Assembly (NCBI GenBank): GCA_963703015.1
Contig: OY969779.1
Coordinates: 992,001 to 1,056,000 of the forward strand
Direction of reading: 5' to 3'
DNA from: Methanobacterium_B sp963703015
Lineage (GTDB): Archaea > Methanobacteriota > Methanobacteria > Methanobacteriales > Methanobacteriaceae
DNA: 64,000 nt
Both the position numbers and the translations under genes were made by a program. The notes beneath the pieces were generated by a model, which saw nothing but the letters and a program-made list of their open reading frames with translations, ran no database searches and had not been told where the DNA came from. Shown one piece after another: positions 1 through 9,653 of this stretch (position 1 is the first letter of the stretch; each line of letters opens with the position of its first letter).

Positions 1-3000
1 TCTGAGAATTATCCATATAATTATAGATAAACCAGTTTGTAGCAGTTATATTCGTAATAAAAACAGAACTAGCAGCAATTGTACTGTTGTACCATTTATT
101 TGCTTGGAAAGTATTGAGGATAATATAATTACCAACATCTAAGTTAATTAATAGAGTAGCTACTCCTTTATCATTGGTTACCACGGAATAGTTTGTGTTT
201 AACTTTGGACTAATCACATTGATATCCACTCTTTCACCTGCAAGTGGTCTGTTGTAGGTATCAGTCAGCGTAATGTTATAGCTGTTATTAAAATTAGAGA
301 TCACAGGATTTGCAATTAATCTTGTTTTAACAGTATTAATTGTTAAATTGCCCTTAGTCGCGCTGGATTTACACAAACTGTTTCCACTAAACTTTGAAGT
401 TACATTGTAAAATCCAGGGTATAAATTTATTATTATTCCTGCAGTGCCATTAGAATTTGTTTTTATCTTGTATGTTTGGTTTAATTTGCCCTGTGAAATT
501 GTTATGGCAACAGTTTCACTTCTAATTACATTACCATTTCCATCTATCAATTTAACAAGATAAGGATTTCCCCGACCATACAAAACTTTAGTTAAAAGAG
601 TTAATATGGTATTTATTGGAGATACTGTAAATGTCGATGCACTGTTACTTGCCCCATACCAGTTATTGCCTGCAAAGCTAGATTTAACAGTATATTTACC
701 CTTAGGAAAATTGACTAAAAAATGTGCTCTGCCATTACCATCAGTAACTCCGTAGTAAATCTTTGATTTATTTCCCTGCATAATTTTAAAACTTATTTTT
801 TGGCCTGAAATTGGCCGACCCATAAAATCATACAAAGTCGTATAATAAACGTTACCATTACCATAAAAGGTCCCATTGAAAGAAATTAATTTAGTAATGG
901 CTGTTAAGACTTGTATGGTAGCACTGGCTTGGGATCCCTTAAAATTTCCGTTACCAACATAAACAACATATATTTTATAGACACCTATTGGATTGTTTAT
1001 CGTTACTGTAGCCGTCCCATTTTCGTTTGTAACTGTGGAATATTTTTGTGATTTTCCCTTTTGATCTGTAATAATACAGTTTAAAGTTTGATCAGATATC
1101 AAGTAACCATTCACGTTTCTTAAAATAATGATATATTTATTGGAGTTTCCATAAAACGCCGCATTATTAATATCTATTAATGTACTATAATTCCTGATCA
1201 TCAAATTAACAGTTTGATTATCTATAGTTGCATTAACAGAGAAATCTTTAGTCGAATCAGATGTTATGTTCGTGTATGCATGATTATTAATTAAGTTGCT
1301 TGTTACAGGATAAAATTTAGCATCAGCACTGTTAAAAATAACGGACCTAGAAGGCAAAGTACTGTTTAACCCACTAATTTTCCCATTTGAATCCGTAATT
1401 TGATCTAACGCAACAGTTAAACGCGACCCATTTGCAGTTAAAGTCATTATTACCCAATTATAGGCATAAATATTTCCTAAAAGGCAGTAAGTTTCCCCAT
1501 TGTTGGGTCCACTGTTTGATCCCCACCAGTTTTCGAGCAAATAAGCTGTACCTCGACGGTTATATATGTCATTTGCCAAATATTTAGCAGTGTTATTGAT
1601 AAAGATTGAATAAGTCACATTTAAATTGCCAGCATTGTAAATAGCTCCACCATAGGAAGCATTATTATTTAAAAAACTGCAGTGATCAACCGTTAAATTT
1701 CCACCATTGAATATTATCCCATTTGAATTGTAATCTTCATAATCGGCATAACTATTTTTGTTTCCTATAAAGCTAGAATTCGATAATATCATGGTATTTT
1801 GACTGCTGTAATCCCCGTTATTTATTATGGGTCCCTTATATCCATTTCCATCATTATTTATGAAAACACAATTATTGACAACTTTAGCCTGACTTACACT
1901 ACAGCCAGTGTTGTTACTAAATGTACAATTTTCAACTGTTCCAAAATTGTATCTGTTACAAATCACTCCCCCTGTGTTGTTAATAAATGTAGAACCATTG
2001 ACAAGTACTGTTGAATTTGAGTAACTGTCAGCAACTATTGCAAATAGACTGTTGTTTAGGAATGTGGAATTGATAACCGTCAGATTACCTGCTGCATGAA
2101 TAACTTTAGGATTTTCGTTATTATTATATGAAATAGGAGATATGTTCTTGAAAGTTGAACGTACAATAGTTAAATCATTTTCAGAGTCAATTACAATTCC
2201 AATTATGTTATAAAATTTAGAATCATATATTTTTGTTATTCCATCATCATTTATGCAACCTGTTGAATTGGATATTGAGCAGTTATTTAAAACCAACACT
2301 CCTTCGTTGTTTATTAAAAACGCATTATATGACATGTTTGAGCGTATATTTATATTATTAAGGTTTAATTGTCCAAACTCGGATATGTCAAACTGTGTTA
2401 AGTTGGAGTACCTGTAAATACACACATCCCCATTAACAGTATTGAAAGTCAGATATTTGTTTATAAACAAATCACTGTTGTACAGACCAGCATAGTTTCC
2501 AGCGAATAGATAAATTTTATTTCCATTCAAAGCTTTAGTTAATGCTTTTTGAATGGTTTTATAGGGATTATTTTTAGATCCATCACCATAATAATCATCA
2601 CCGCCATTTGACACGTATATGGAGTAATCTGTCCATCCTGTGCCTATGATCAATCGCACTTTTTGATTGTCCACACCAGCATATATCCAAGTATCTTCTG
2701 TGTTGTTAACATAGATATTTGAAAATGTGTTATTTACAATATAACCATTAGAAACAGAGAAATTTCCATTATCAGTGTCAAAACTAACATAACAGGAAGG
2801 AATATAATTAGTACCTAAATCGTAAATATTTTTACCATCTGTAGCCTTAAAAACAACAGTGACATTTGAATCAGTTTTAGATTGAATTGGTGTTTTAGCA
2901 CTTGTAAATGTCAGTATAATCCATTTATCAACATTAACATTGTAAAGTTTAGGTAGTTTGTTTGATCCCCACCAGTTGTAGTTAGCATTTACAGTAGCAT

Positions 3001-4039
3001 TAGTTCCTCCTGTTGAAACATAACCCAATATAGAATAACTTATATTTAGCGTACTGTTTGTTCCAACACTAATCCCATAGGGTAAACCAAAAGAAGTTCT
3101 TATGATTGTTGCATTGCTATAATCCATGCTTAAATAGTTTATGTAAGAAGAACTGCTGAAGGTTGAATTGGACATGTAGATCGTGTTTGCTTTGCTTGAA
3201 ATTCCTGAACTCACAAAATTTGAATTTGTAATGGTCATAGAATTTTTAGAAATGCCAAAATTATCACAACCCACATAATTTCCAATGAAGTTAGATGAAT
3301 CTACGTACATATTCCCATTGTTAAACAAAGCCCTACCATTATTTTGTGTGAATTGGCTGTTTGTTATTGTTGCAGTTCCAAAATTGGCTATTCCCCCAGC
3401 ATAGTTGGTGCAGTTATTAGAATTAAATGTCGAATTAATCACCGTTAAATTACCGTAACTCATTATGGCTCCTGCTAAAAATCCTTTATTACCACTGAAT
3501 ACCGAATTTTTTAGGTTTAAGTTGCCATAATTGATTATGGAACCTGCTGTAGAATCTGTTCCATCATTTCCATTTATAAATTTCAGACCATCCAACTGCA
3601 AATTTCCAGAAGAATTAATCATAAAGAAGTTGTAAGCCCCTTTACCATCAAGCGTTGCTGTACCATCAATGGAAGATATGGTTAATGTTTTGTCTATGTT
3701 TAATTTGGTGTTATTTGTTCCAGAATATGTACCAGAAGAGATATAAATTACTGATCCATTAACAGCGCTGTTTATTGCTGAATTCAAACTCTTAAATGGG
3801 TTAAGTGAACTACCATCACCTGTTTCATCATTACCATCAGTATTTATATATATTATATTAGCACTGTTCGATGCACCCTTAATATTTTGATTTTTCAAAA
3901 AATGAGGAGATGTGTGCGAATCTGAACTGTTAATTGTGCTGTTCCCTGAATTAACTGCCACAGCACTAACCGAACCCATTGAAAGTAGCGCTAATGACAA
4001 TATAATGAATATTATCAATCCTTTTCTCTGATTAAACAT
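1..4039 (-). CDS. Adhesin-like surface protein, beta-helix plus tandem Ig-like domains (C-terminus beyond window)
   Basis: The reading frame is open from an ATG at 4039 to the window edge (about 1346 codons), so the protein is truncated only by the window. It begins MFNQRKGLIIFIILSLALL, a clear signal peptide ending near VSA, so it is secreted. Two pectate-lyase-like beta-helix units follow, each entered by a 'GDGS..NPxK(S/T)' motif (about 3780-3870 and 2530-2620) and each closed by NWWGSN (about 2960 and 1520). Four tandem Ig-like domains of about 95 residues then run from about 1187 to 50. The last visible residues, IYNYMDNSQ, match the start of the C-terminal beta-helix of the 9654-15284 protein, so a further helix domain probably lies outside the window. 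It starts 25 nt after the 4065-9539 gene and is probably co-transcribed. Role (adhesion or cell-surface coat) is inferred from family, not shown. Confidence 0.88.
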   Translation of the reverse strand, partial: MFNQRKGLIIFIILSLALLSMGSVSAVAVNSGNSTINSSDSHTSPHFLKNQNIKGASNSANIIYINTDGNDETGDGSSLNPFKSLNSAINSAVNGSVIYISSGTYSGTNNTKLNIDKTLTISSIDGTATLDGKGAYNFFMINSSGNLQLDGLKFINGNDGTDSTAGSIINYGNLNLKNSVFSGNKGFLAGAIMSYGNLTVINSTFNSNNCTNYAGGIANFGTATITNSQFTQNNGRALFNNGNMYVDSSNFIGNYVGCDNFGISKNSMTITNSNFVSSGISSKANTIYMSNSTFSSSSYINYLSMDYSNATIIRTSFGLPYGISVGTNSTLNISYSILGYVSTGGTNATVNANYNWWGSNKLPKLYNVNVDKWIILTFTSAKTPIQSKTDSNVTVVFKATDGKNIYDLGTNYIPSCYVSFDTDNGNFSVSNGYIVNNTFSNIYVNNTEDTWIYAGVDNQKVRLIIGTGWTDYSIYVSNGGDDYYGDGSKNNPYKTIQKALTKALNGNKIYLFAGNYAGLYNSDLFINKYLTFNTVNGDVCIYRYSNLTQFDISEFGQLNLNNINIRSNMSYNAFLINNEGVLVLNNCSISNSTGCINDDGITKIYDSKFYNIIGIVIDSENDLTIVRSTFKNISPISYNNNENPKVIHAAGNLTVINSTFLNNSLFAIVADSYSNSTVLVNGSTFINNTGGVICNRYNFGTVENCTFSNNTGCSVSQAKVVNNCVFINNDGNGYKGPIINNGDYSSQNTMILSNSSFIGNKNSYADYEDYNSNGIIFNGGNLTVDHCSFLNNNASYGGAIYNAGNLNVTYSIFINNTAKYLANDIYNRRGTAYLLENWWGSNSGPNNGETYCLLGNIYAYNWVIMTLTANGSRLTVALDQITDSNGKISGLNSTLPSRSVIFNSADAKFYPVTSNLINNHAYTNITSDSTKDFSVNATIDNQTVNLMIRNYSTLIDINNAAFYGNSNKYIIILRNVNGYLISDQTLNCIITDQKGKSQKYSTVTNENGTATVTINNPIGVYKIYVVYVGNGNFKGSQASATIQVLTAITKLISFNGTFYGNGNVYYTTLYDFMGRPISGQKISFKIMQGNKSKIYYGVTDGNGRAHFLVNFPKGKYTVKSSFAGNNWYGASNSASTFTVSPINTILTLLTKVLYGRGNPYLVKLIDGNGNVIRSETVAITISQGKLNQTYKIKTNSNGTAGIIINLYPGFYNVTSKFSGNSLCKSSATKGNLTINTVKTRLIANPVISNFNNSYNITLTDTYNRPLAGERVDINVISPKLNTNYSVVTNDKGVATLLINLDVGNYIILNTFQANKWYNSTIAASSVFITNITATNWFIYNYMDNSQ

Positions 4040-4064
4040 TAAATTCCTCCAAATCTAAAAAATT

Positions 4065-7000
4065 TTAGGGTTTGTTCGATTTTCTGCTGTTGTGAATATA
4101 TCCTGCCAACACAACAATCAAAAACAACAACAATGCAATTAACCCACTAATGGTATTTGTTTCAGAATTTTGACTGTTATCATTCTGTTTAATTTCGTAT
4201 GACTTCTGCTTCGAACCTGAACCTGAACCGCCTCCAGATTGGCCACCCGCATCAGAACTACCCGCAGCAGCGGCAGTTACAACTGAACCCACAGTATTCA
4301 GTGCACTGTTAACATAATTATTAGCAGTTTGGCCTTTACCCCAGATATCTGTGCCATTCGAATTTGACCCAGTTCCAGAACCAGATCCACTGCCCCCATT
4401 TATACCAGAACCATTACCATTTCCAATACCAGAACCTGTTCCAGAGCCTAAACCTGTGCCAGTACCAACACCCCATCCATTACCAGTACCTGTTCCAATA
4501 CCATTGCCAGAACCACCAGGAGTTGTACTACCTCCTGGAGTATCAGAACCTCCTGTGGAATTACCTGTGCCATCAGATCCCCAGTCAACCCTTTTACCTA
4601 ACCATGTCCTAAAGTACTGAACTGCGTTCCAAACGGAATCATCAGGCCCATATACTGATCCCCACCAGTTTCCAACAGCATAAATATTTGTATTGTAGTT
4701 TTGAGCAAAGACAGTTGAATAGGTTGGTGCGAAGTTGTTTACAATATTTGAATTGGTTATATTCACATTAGCATCCGCAAATCCAAAGGCACCCCCCCTA
4801 ACCATTGCAATATTGTTTTCAACGTCACAGTTATTCATGATCAAGTAATGGATAATATGATCCCATACAACCTCTCCTTCGTAATAAATTCCAGCATAAT
4901 ACATGGCGTTATTATTGCTTATAACTGAATTAGTGATTTTAACGTCACCAGATAATCCAAGGGCCCCTGCAGAAACAGCAGTATTTTTTATGAATTTTGA
5001 TCTGTCGATGATAGCTGATCCCACAGTTTGTGAAATGGCCCCTCCACTATTACTTGCTTCATTATGGGAGAAAGTTGAATTGGATATGGTGAATTTATTT
5101 GTTCCTCCAAATATTGCACCCCCATTATAGGCATTGTTGTAGTTGAAAGTTGAATTAAGTATGGTGTTTTCAGCAGTTCCAAACAAAGGATTATCGTAAT
5201 TAGCTGAATTAGAAATAACTCCACCATAGGTTGCATTGTTAAAATATAATATGGAGTTTTTTAGTTGCAGTTTACCGAAGTTATTTACTACACCACCATT
5301 GTTTGTGGCGGAATTGTTTAAAAAAACGGAATTTAAAATATTTAAGTTAGCTGTTGCATTATTAAAGATTGCTCCTCCATTTAAAGCAGAATTGTAATTC
5401 ATAGTGCATCCATCAAAGTATGCATACCCATAGTTGGAAATTGATCCTCCATTATCTGCATTGTTATTGTTTAAAACAGATTTAATAATGGATAAATTAC
5501 CGTAATTAAGAATTGCTCCACCTTCTTTCACTGCTTTGTTGTTGGATAAATCAGAATTTTTTATATTTAAATTTCCATAATTTATTAAGACAGATCCGTT
5601 TTCTGCGTGGGCATTGGTCATATTCAAACCATTGAGAGTAAGATCTCCGGTATTTGAAATATAGAATATTTGGTTTTTATTTCCATCAATTAGGACTTTA
5701 CCATTTAATATGGAAATTGTCAATGTTTTATTAATTATTAAGCCAGATTCATGGTAAGTTCCATTTAATAGGTAAATTACCGCCCTGTTTTTTGCTTGTT
5801 CTATTGCCTTAGCAATAGAATTGTAGGGATTATTTTGTGAGCCATTTCCGTATTTATCACTACCTGTTGGTGAAACGTAAACATAGCTCGGTGTATTGTT
5901 TTCAACAAGATCAAATAGTGCATAAACAGCATCATTAGCCATTTTATTACCGTTATCACTTATTAAATAATTACCGTCCACTTCATTAAAACTAGGACTG
6001 CTGGTCGCAATGAAAACTGCATAATCCCCACCAGGATGATAAGATGAAATTATATAATTGTCTGTTACTCTGTTTCCTATGGAACCTTCTGAATAGTATA
6101 CTCCTGTCTGTCCAGTGGCAATACTGTTACCATTTATTCTAGCACTACCTGTCAGAAGGATTGTGTTGTTTGTAATTAGATCTCCGCTGCTTTTAATACC
6201 ATTATATCCAAAAGAAGTATTTGAACTAGAATAAAGGGTGTTACCCCTAACTTCATTATTATACGCACCCCTCGATTCTATTAAACAGATCAAACTACCT
6301 GTGCCGTTGATGGTGTTGCCAGTTATGTGGGTGTTGTTGGTTGGAATTGTACCAAAACCAATAGAAGATGCAGAATATTCAGTAATGATACCATATACTT
6401 TGTTTGAACTCAAATTTATGTTGTTGTTGCTTATTTGTGTGTTATCTGCCATAGAAACATATAATCCTACTGCAGAACTATTTGATTTAATTTGTAATGT
6501 GTTATTAGAAATATAATTTGATTTAGGACTTCTTCCTATTCTGTTTTGGTATTTATTTGTGATATTGATAGCATATAAAGAATTTTTACCATTCATATTT
6601 ATCAGGTTATTCACTATCTGATTAGATATGCTGTTTAAAGTGATTAAAATTCCATTAACACCACTACTTGTAACATTTAAAACATTGATTGTGTTATTTT
6701 TTATTTGAACACCCACAGCATCAACTAGAGTGATGGCTGTTTGGTCAGTTAAATTGAATATTAAATTACTGATCGTTGAGTTTGATGCCCCAGATTTCAA
6801 AGTGAAACTGGAATTAATGGAATTAAAACCAATATAAGAAGTTAGGTTAAGGGGAGTTTCAAGAATTAAACTTGCATATCTGTTTGAATCTGTGAACATC
6901 AATGTGTCATTAGCCAGAATAATTCCATCCTTCAACAGCTCACCATTTATAGTGCTGTTGAAATAATTAAGTAAATTTCCATCATCAATCACATATGAAT

Positions 7001-9539
7001 TTCTGGCTAATACTGTGTTGAGACTATAATTAAATATCATCTGTTTAACTGCATTGGTATAAATTGTATTTAGAAGAATGTTGGTTGTATTTGCATTGGC
7101 AGTTAAAAATATAGCAGCATTACCATTACCTAAAACATCATAATTTTTTGGATCTGTTAATCTTAAGTCACCACCATGAGTAGTGATCTTATTGGATTTA
7201 ATGGTTACAGTGTTGGTTTTATAAGCACAAATTCCATAAACACCATTTCCAGTTCCTTCAAGTGAATTGTTCATTAATAGCACATTGTTGCTCATATGGA
7301 GCTCAATTAAGTAGGCCATTCCATTAACATTAGCTACTATCATGTTGTTGGTGATGTTTAGATCATGAAGAGCTCCCATTATGTTAGCTGTTGCAATTCC
7401 ATAAGCATAGGCCCCACCTTTTATATTTATTGTGTTGGATGTGATATTGGTATAGATCAATGAGTCTGTGTATATTCCTTCAGATAGTTTATTTCCAAGT
7501 AAAATAATGTTGTTTTGAGATATTGTAAAATATTTAGAGAAATCTGTTGCATACTGCGATGTTTCAGGGTCATAAGCACCTGAGTTTATACCATAAACAT
7601 ATCCTTGATCTGTTTTCATTAAAATATTGTTGTTTGTAATGTTCACAAATTCACAGGCCCCGTTAGTAGAAATACTAGATAAGGATCCCGTAAACTTGCT
7701 GTCAGAAATTATTGTTATGTTATTTCGAGTTATATTGACATTATCGGTTCCAGCTTTTAATATTATGCCATTTAGATTTATATTGTAAAAATTCAAGTCT
7801 TTGATAACAGATCCACTTGAATCAGGATACATGGTGATAATTACATTGTTAAGCAAGTTTGGCATACTATTACTTGTCAATATGACTTTTTGATTGAATT
7901 TCAACTGTTTATCTGTTAAATGGGTTAAAATTATCACTGGATCATTTTTAAATGATGTAAATTTAAGGTATCCGTCTTTATTAAAATATGTGTAATAATT
8001 TGAATCATCAACAATGATCGCTGTAGCATCATTTATAATCCCATTAATTGTGTTATCAGAACTATCATCACCAAAATCATCTGTTGTATTTTTATAGATA
8101 CCCTTGGAAGCTAAGGTATTTATCATGTTTCCGGAGATTGTGGTGTTGTATATTAAACCCTCTAAATAAATTCCATAAAGACTACTTGTGATTGTGTTGT
8201 TTCCAATGAAGTTAGCATAAATCCTTGTTGTCAATGAAATAACATGAATACCATAAGATTGTGTTGTTATTTTGTTTCCAGTAACTACACTATTTCCGCC
8301 GTTGATTTCAATGCCCACATCTTTATTGGCTTTAATTATATTGTTAAATATTGAACCACTGCCCACAATACCCTTGCCGTATGTTGGAAGGTTTATGGTG
8401 TTGTTGTAAACTCTGAAGTTAGGATCTGTATAAATTGCATAGTTACAACCATCAGTAAATGTGATATTATTATTTTTTACGGTATTGTTGGGATTTTTAG
8501 ATGTTCCCTGAACAGATATTCCAATTAAAACAGATTTAACATTAATTACATTATCAGATATGGTTACGTTGTTACCCTTTGCAGAAATGGCGTGACTGTA
8601 TAGTGCATTGATGAAATGGTTTCCCGTTATCAGGCTGTTGTCACCCACTAAATTTATCCCCTCCCAAACATGTGCAAATGTATTGTTAATTATTGTGGTG
8701 TTATCATGAGCCTCATAAGTAAATTGCATGGCAATGACCAAATCAGACATGTAGATTGAGTAAAGATAATTGTTGGAGATGTAGTTACCAACACATAAAG
8801 GAGATCCCCCATAATCAGCATGCCCATATGGATTGTAATATATCAAATTTGCATTGGTTGCTTGAATATAGTTGTTTGAGATGTTGTTGTAATGACACTG
8901 GCCCATGGGCATACAAGAACTCCACGTACTTATTAACGAGTTGTATATTATAGTATTGTAACTGGACCATCCCATTGGCATGGCAAATACCTTGTAAGCA
9001 TCAGCAACTTTAACTGAGTTGTAGGATATGGTATTGTAATTACTATTCGTAAGCCATATACCATTTAAAGTTACACTCGAAATACCATTTACTGTGTACA
9101 CTGTTTTATCATTGATTATTTTAAGTCCAGTGACTATTGAACCATCACTCCCTGCTATTAGGTGGATCACTCCATTGGTTATTTGATCACCATTACAGAT
9201 CGTGGTTATAGTGAGCTTACGATCTATAGTAAATGCATTATCAGTTACATTACCAATTCTTAATGTATCCCCCGATATAATATCTGCAGATGGTAAAATA
9301 CAACCCGTGTAAACATTAAAATAACTAGAATAACTCGTATCAGTAATTTTAATTTCCTTTACATTACGAGAAGCCGTACCAACAGTTGAAACCTTAATAT
9401 CAGAATGAGCCTGACCGGGATTAGTATAACTATTATTAAATGTTTGATTAGCAGTTACATTCGCAGCATTCACAGTAGAAAGAGATAAGAACAGGGCCAA
9501 CACGGATATGAAAACTACATGTTTTTTATTTAATTTCAT
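4065..9539 (-). CDS. Adhesin-like surface protein, NosD-type beta-helices with C-terminal membrane anchor
   Basis: A secreted giant protein of about 1824 residues. I place the start at the ATG at 9539, which gives MKLNKKHVVFISVLALFLSL as signal peptide and has AAGGTGA about 10 nt upstream; an ATG at 9596 would add 19 atypical residues. The body is right-handed parallel beta-helix repeats rich in N-N-T and G-N-x-I units. There are three helix modules, the last entered by YVYVSPTGSDKYGNGS near 5870 and closed by NWWGSVYGP near 4660. A Gly/Ser/Thr-rich linker (about 4350-4570) leads to a C-terminal hydrophobic helix (ISGLIALLLFLIVVLAGYI) with a basic tail, so it is anchored in the cytoplasmic membrane and the linker probably spans the wall. 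Many N-x-S/T sites suggest glycosylation. Ligand is unknown. Confidence 0.9.
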   Translation of the reverse strand: MKLNKKHVVFISVLALFLSLSTVNAANVTANQTFNNSYTNPGQAHSDIKVSTVGTASRNVKEIKITDTSYSSYFNVYTGCILPSADIISGDTLRIGNVTDNAFTIDRKLTITTICNGDQITNGVIHLIAGSDGSIVTGLKIINDKTVYTVNGISSVTLNGIWLTNSNYNTISYNSVKVADAYKVFAMPMGWSSYNTIIYNSLISTWSSCMPMGQCHYNNISNNYIQATNANLIYYNPYGHADYGGSPLCVGNYISNNYLYSIYMSDLVIAMQFTYEAHDNTTIINNTFAHVWEGINLVGDNSLITGNHFINALYSHAISAKGNNVTISDNVINVKSVLIGISVQGTSKNPNNTVKNNNITFTDGCNYAIYTDPNFRVYNNTINLPTYGKGIVGSGSIFNNIIKANKDVGIEINGGNSVVTGNKITTQSYGIHVISLTTRIYANFIGNNTITSSLYGIYLEGLIYNTTISGNMINTLASKGIYKNTTDDFGDDSSDNTINGIINDATAIIVDDSNYYTYFNKDGYLKFTSFKNDPVIILTHLTDKQLKFNQKVILTSNSMPNLLNNVIITMYPDSSGSVIKDLNFYNINLNGIILKAGTDNVNITRNNITIISDSKFTGSLSSISTNGACEFVNITNNNILMKTDQGYVYGINSGAYDPETSQYATDFSKYFTISQNNIILLGNKLSEGIYTDSLIYTNITSNTINIKGGAYAYGIATANIMGALHDLNITNNMIVANVNGMAYLIELHMSNNVLLMNNSLEGTGNGVYGICAYKTNTVTIKSNKITTHGGDLRLTDPKNYDVLGNGNAAIFLTANANTTNILLNTIYTNAVKQMIFNYSLNTVLARNSYVIDDGNLLNYFNSTINGELLKDGIILANDTLMFTDSNRYASLILETPLNLTSYIGFNSINSSFTLKSGASNSTISNLIFNLTDQTAITLVDAVGVQIKNNTINVLNVTSSGVNGILITLNSISNQIVNNLINMNGKNSLYAINITNKYQNRIGRSPKSNYISNNTLQIKSNSSAVGLYVSMADNTQISNNNINLSSNKVYGIITEYSASSIGFGTIPTNNTHITGNTINGTGSLICLIESRGAYNNEVRGNTLYSSSNTSFGYNGIKSSGDLITNNTILLTGSARINGNSIATGQTGVYYSEGSIGNRVTDNYIISSYHPGGDYAVFIATSSPSFNEVDGNYLISDNGNKMANDAVYALFDLVENNTPSYVYVSPTGSDKYGNGSQNNPYNSIAKAIEQAKNRAVIYLLNGTYHESGLIINKTLTISILNGKVLIDGNKNQIFYISNTGDLTLNGLNMTNAHAENGSVLINYGNLNIKNSDLSNNKAVKEGGAILNYGNLSIIKSVLNNNNADNGGSISNYGYAYFDGCTMNYNSALNGGAIFNNATANLNILNSVFLNNSATNNGGVVNNFGKLQLKNSILYFNNATYGGVISNSANYDNPLFGTAENTILNSTFNYNNAYNGGAIFGGTNKFTISNSTFSHNEASNSGGAISQTVGSAIIDRSKFIKNTAVSAGALGLSGDVKITNSVISNNNAMYYAGIYYEGEVVWDHIIHYLIMNNCDVENNIAMVRGGAFGFADANVNITNSNIVNNFAPTYSTVFAQNYNTNIYAVGNWWGSVYGPDDSVWNAVQYFRTWLGKRVDWGSDGTGNSTGGSDTPGGSTTPGGSGNGIGTGTGNGWGVGTGTGLGSGTGSGIGNGNGSGINGGSGSGSGTGSNSNGTDIWGKGQTANNYVNSALNTVGSVVTAAAAGSSDAGGQSGGGSGSGSKQKSYEIKQNDNSQNSETNTISGLIALLLFLIVVLAGYIHNSRKSNKP
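4350..4570 (-). repeat. Gly/Ser/Thr-rich low-complexity linker coding repeat
   Basis: In the minus-strand frame this stretch encodes almost only G, S, T, N and P in short G-x-G-T/S units. It separates the folded beta-helix from the membrane anchor of the 4065-9539 protein. The opposite strand gives a proline/glutamate-rich open frame that is an artefact of this composition. The repeat is likely to vary in length between strains. Confidence 0.75.
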
Positions 9540-9653
9540 CAACAAAGTCACCTTGAAATATTTAATTATCCAAATAAAATCCATAATTTTTCTCAAATTC
9601 TCCCCAAAAAAATAAAAAATGGAGAAAAAATAATCAAATATTTTTAATCCTAC

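Noticed and set aside
4351..4620. Plus-strand open frame encoding a proline/glutamate-rich repeat peptide
   Set aside because: It is antisense to the Gly/Ser-rich linker of the 4065-9539 protein; the composition is a mirror of GGX codons and there is no ribosome site.
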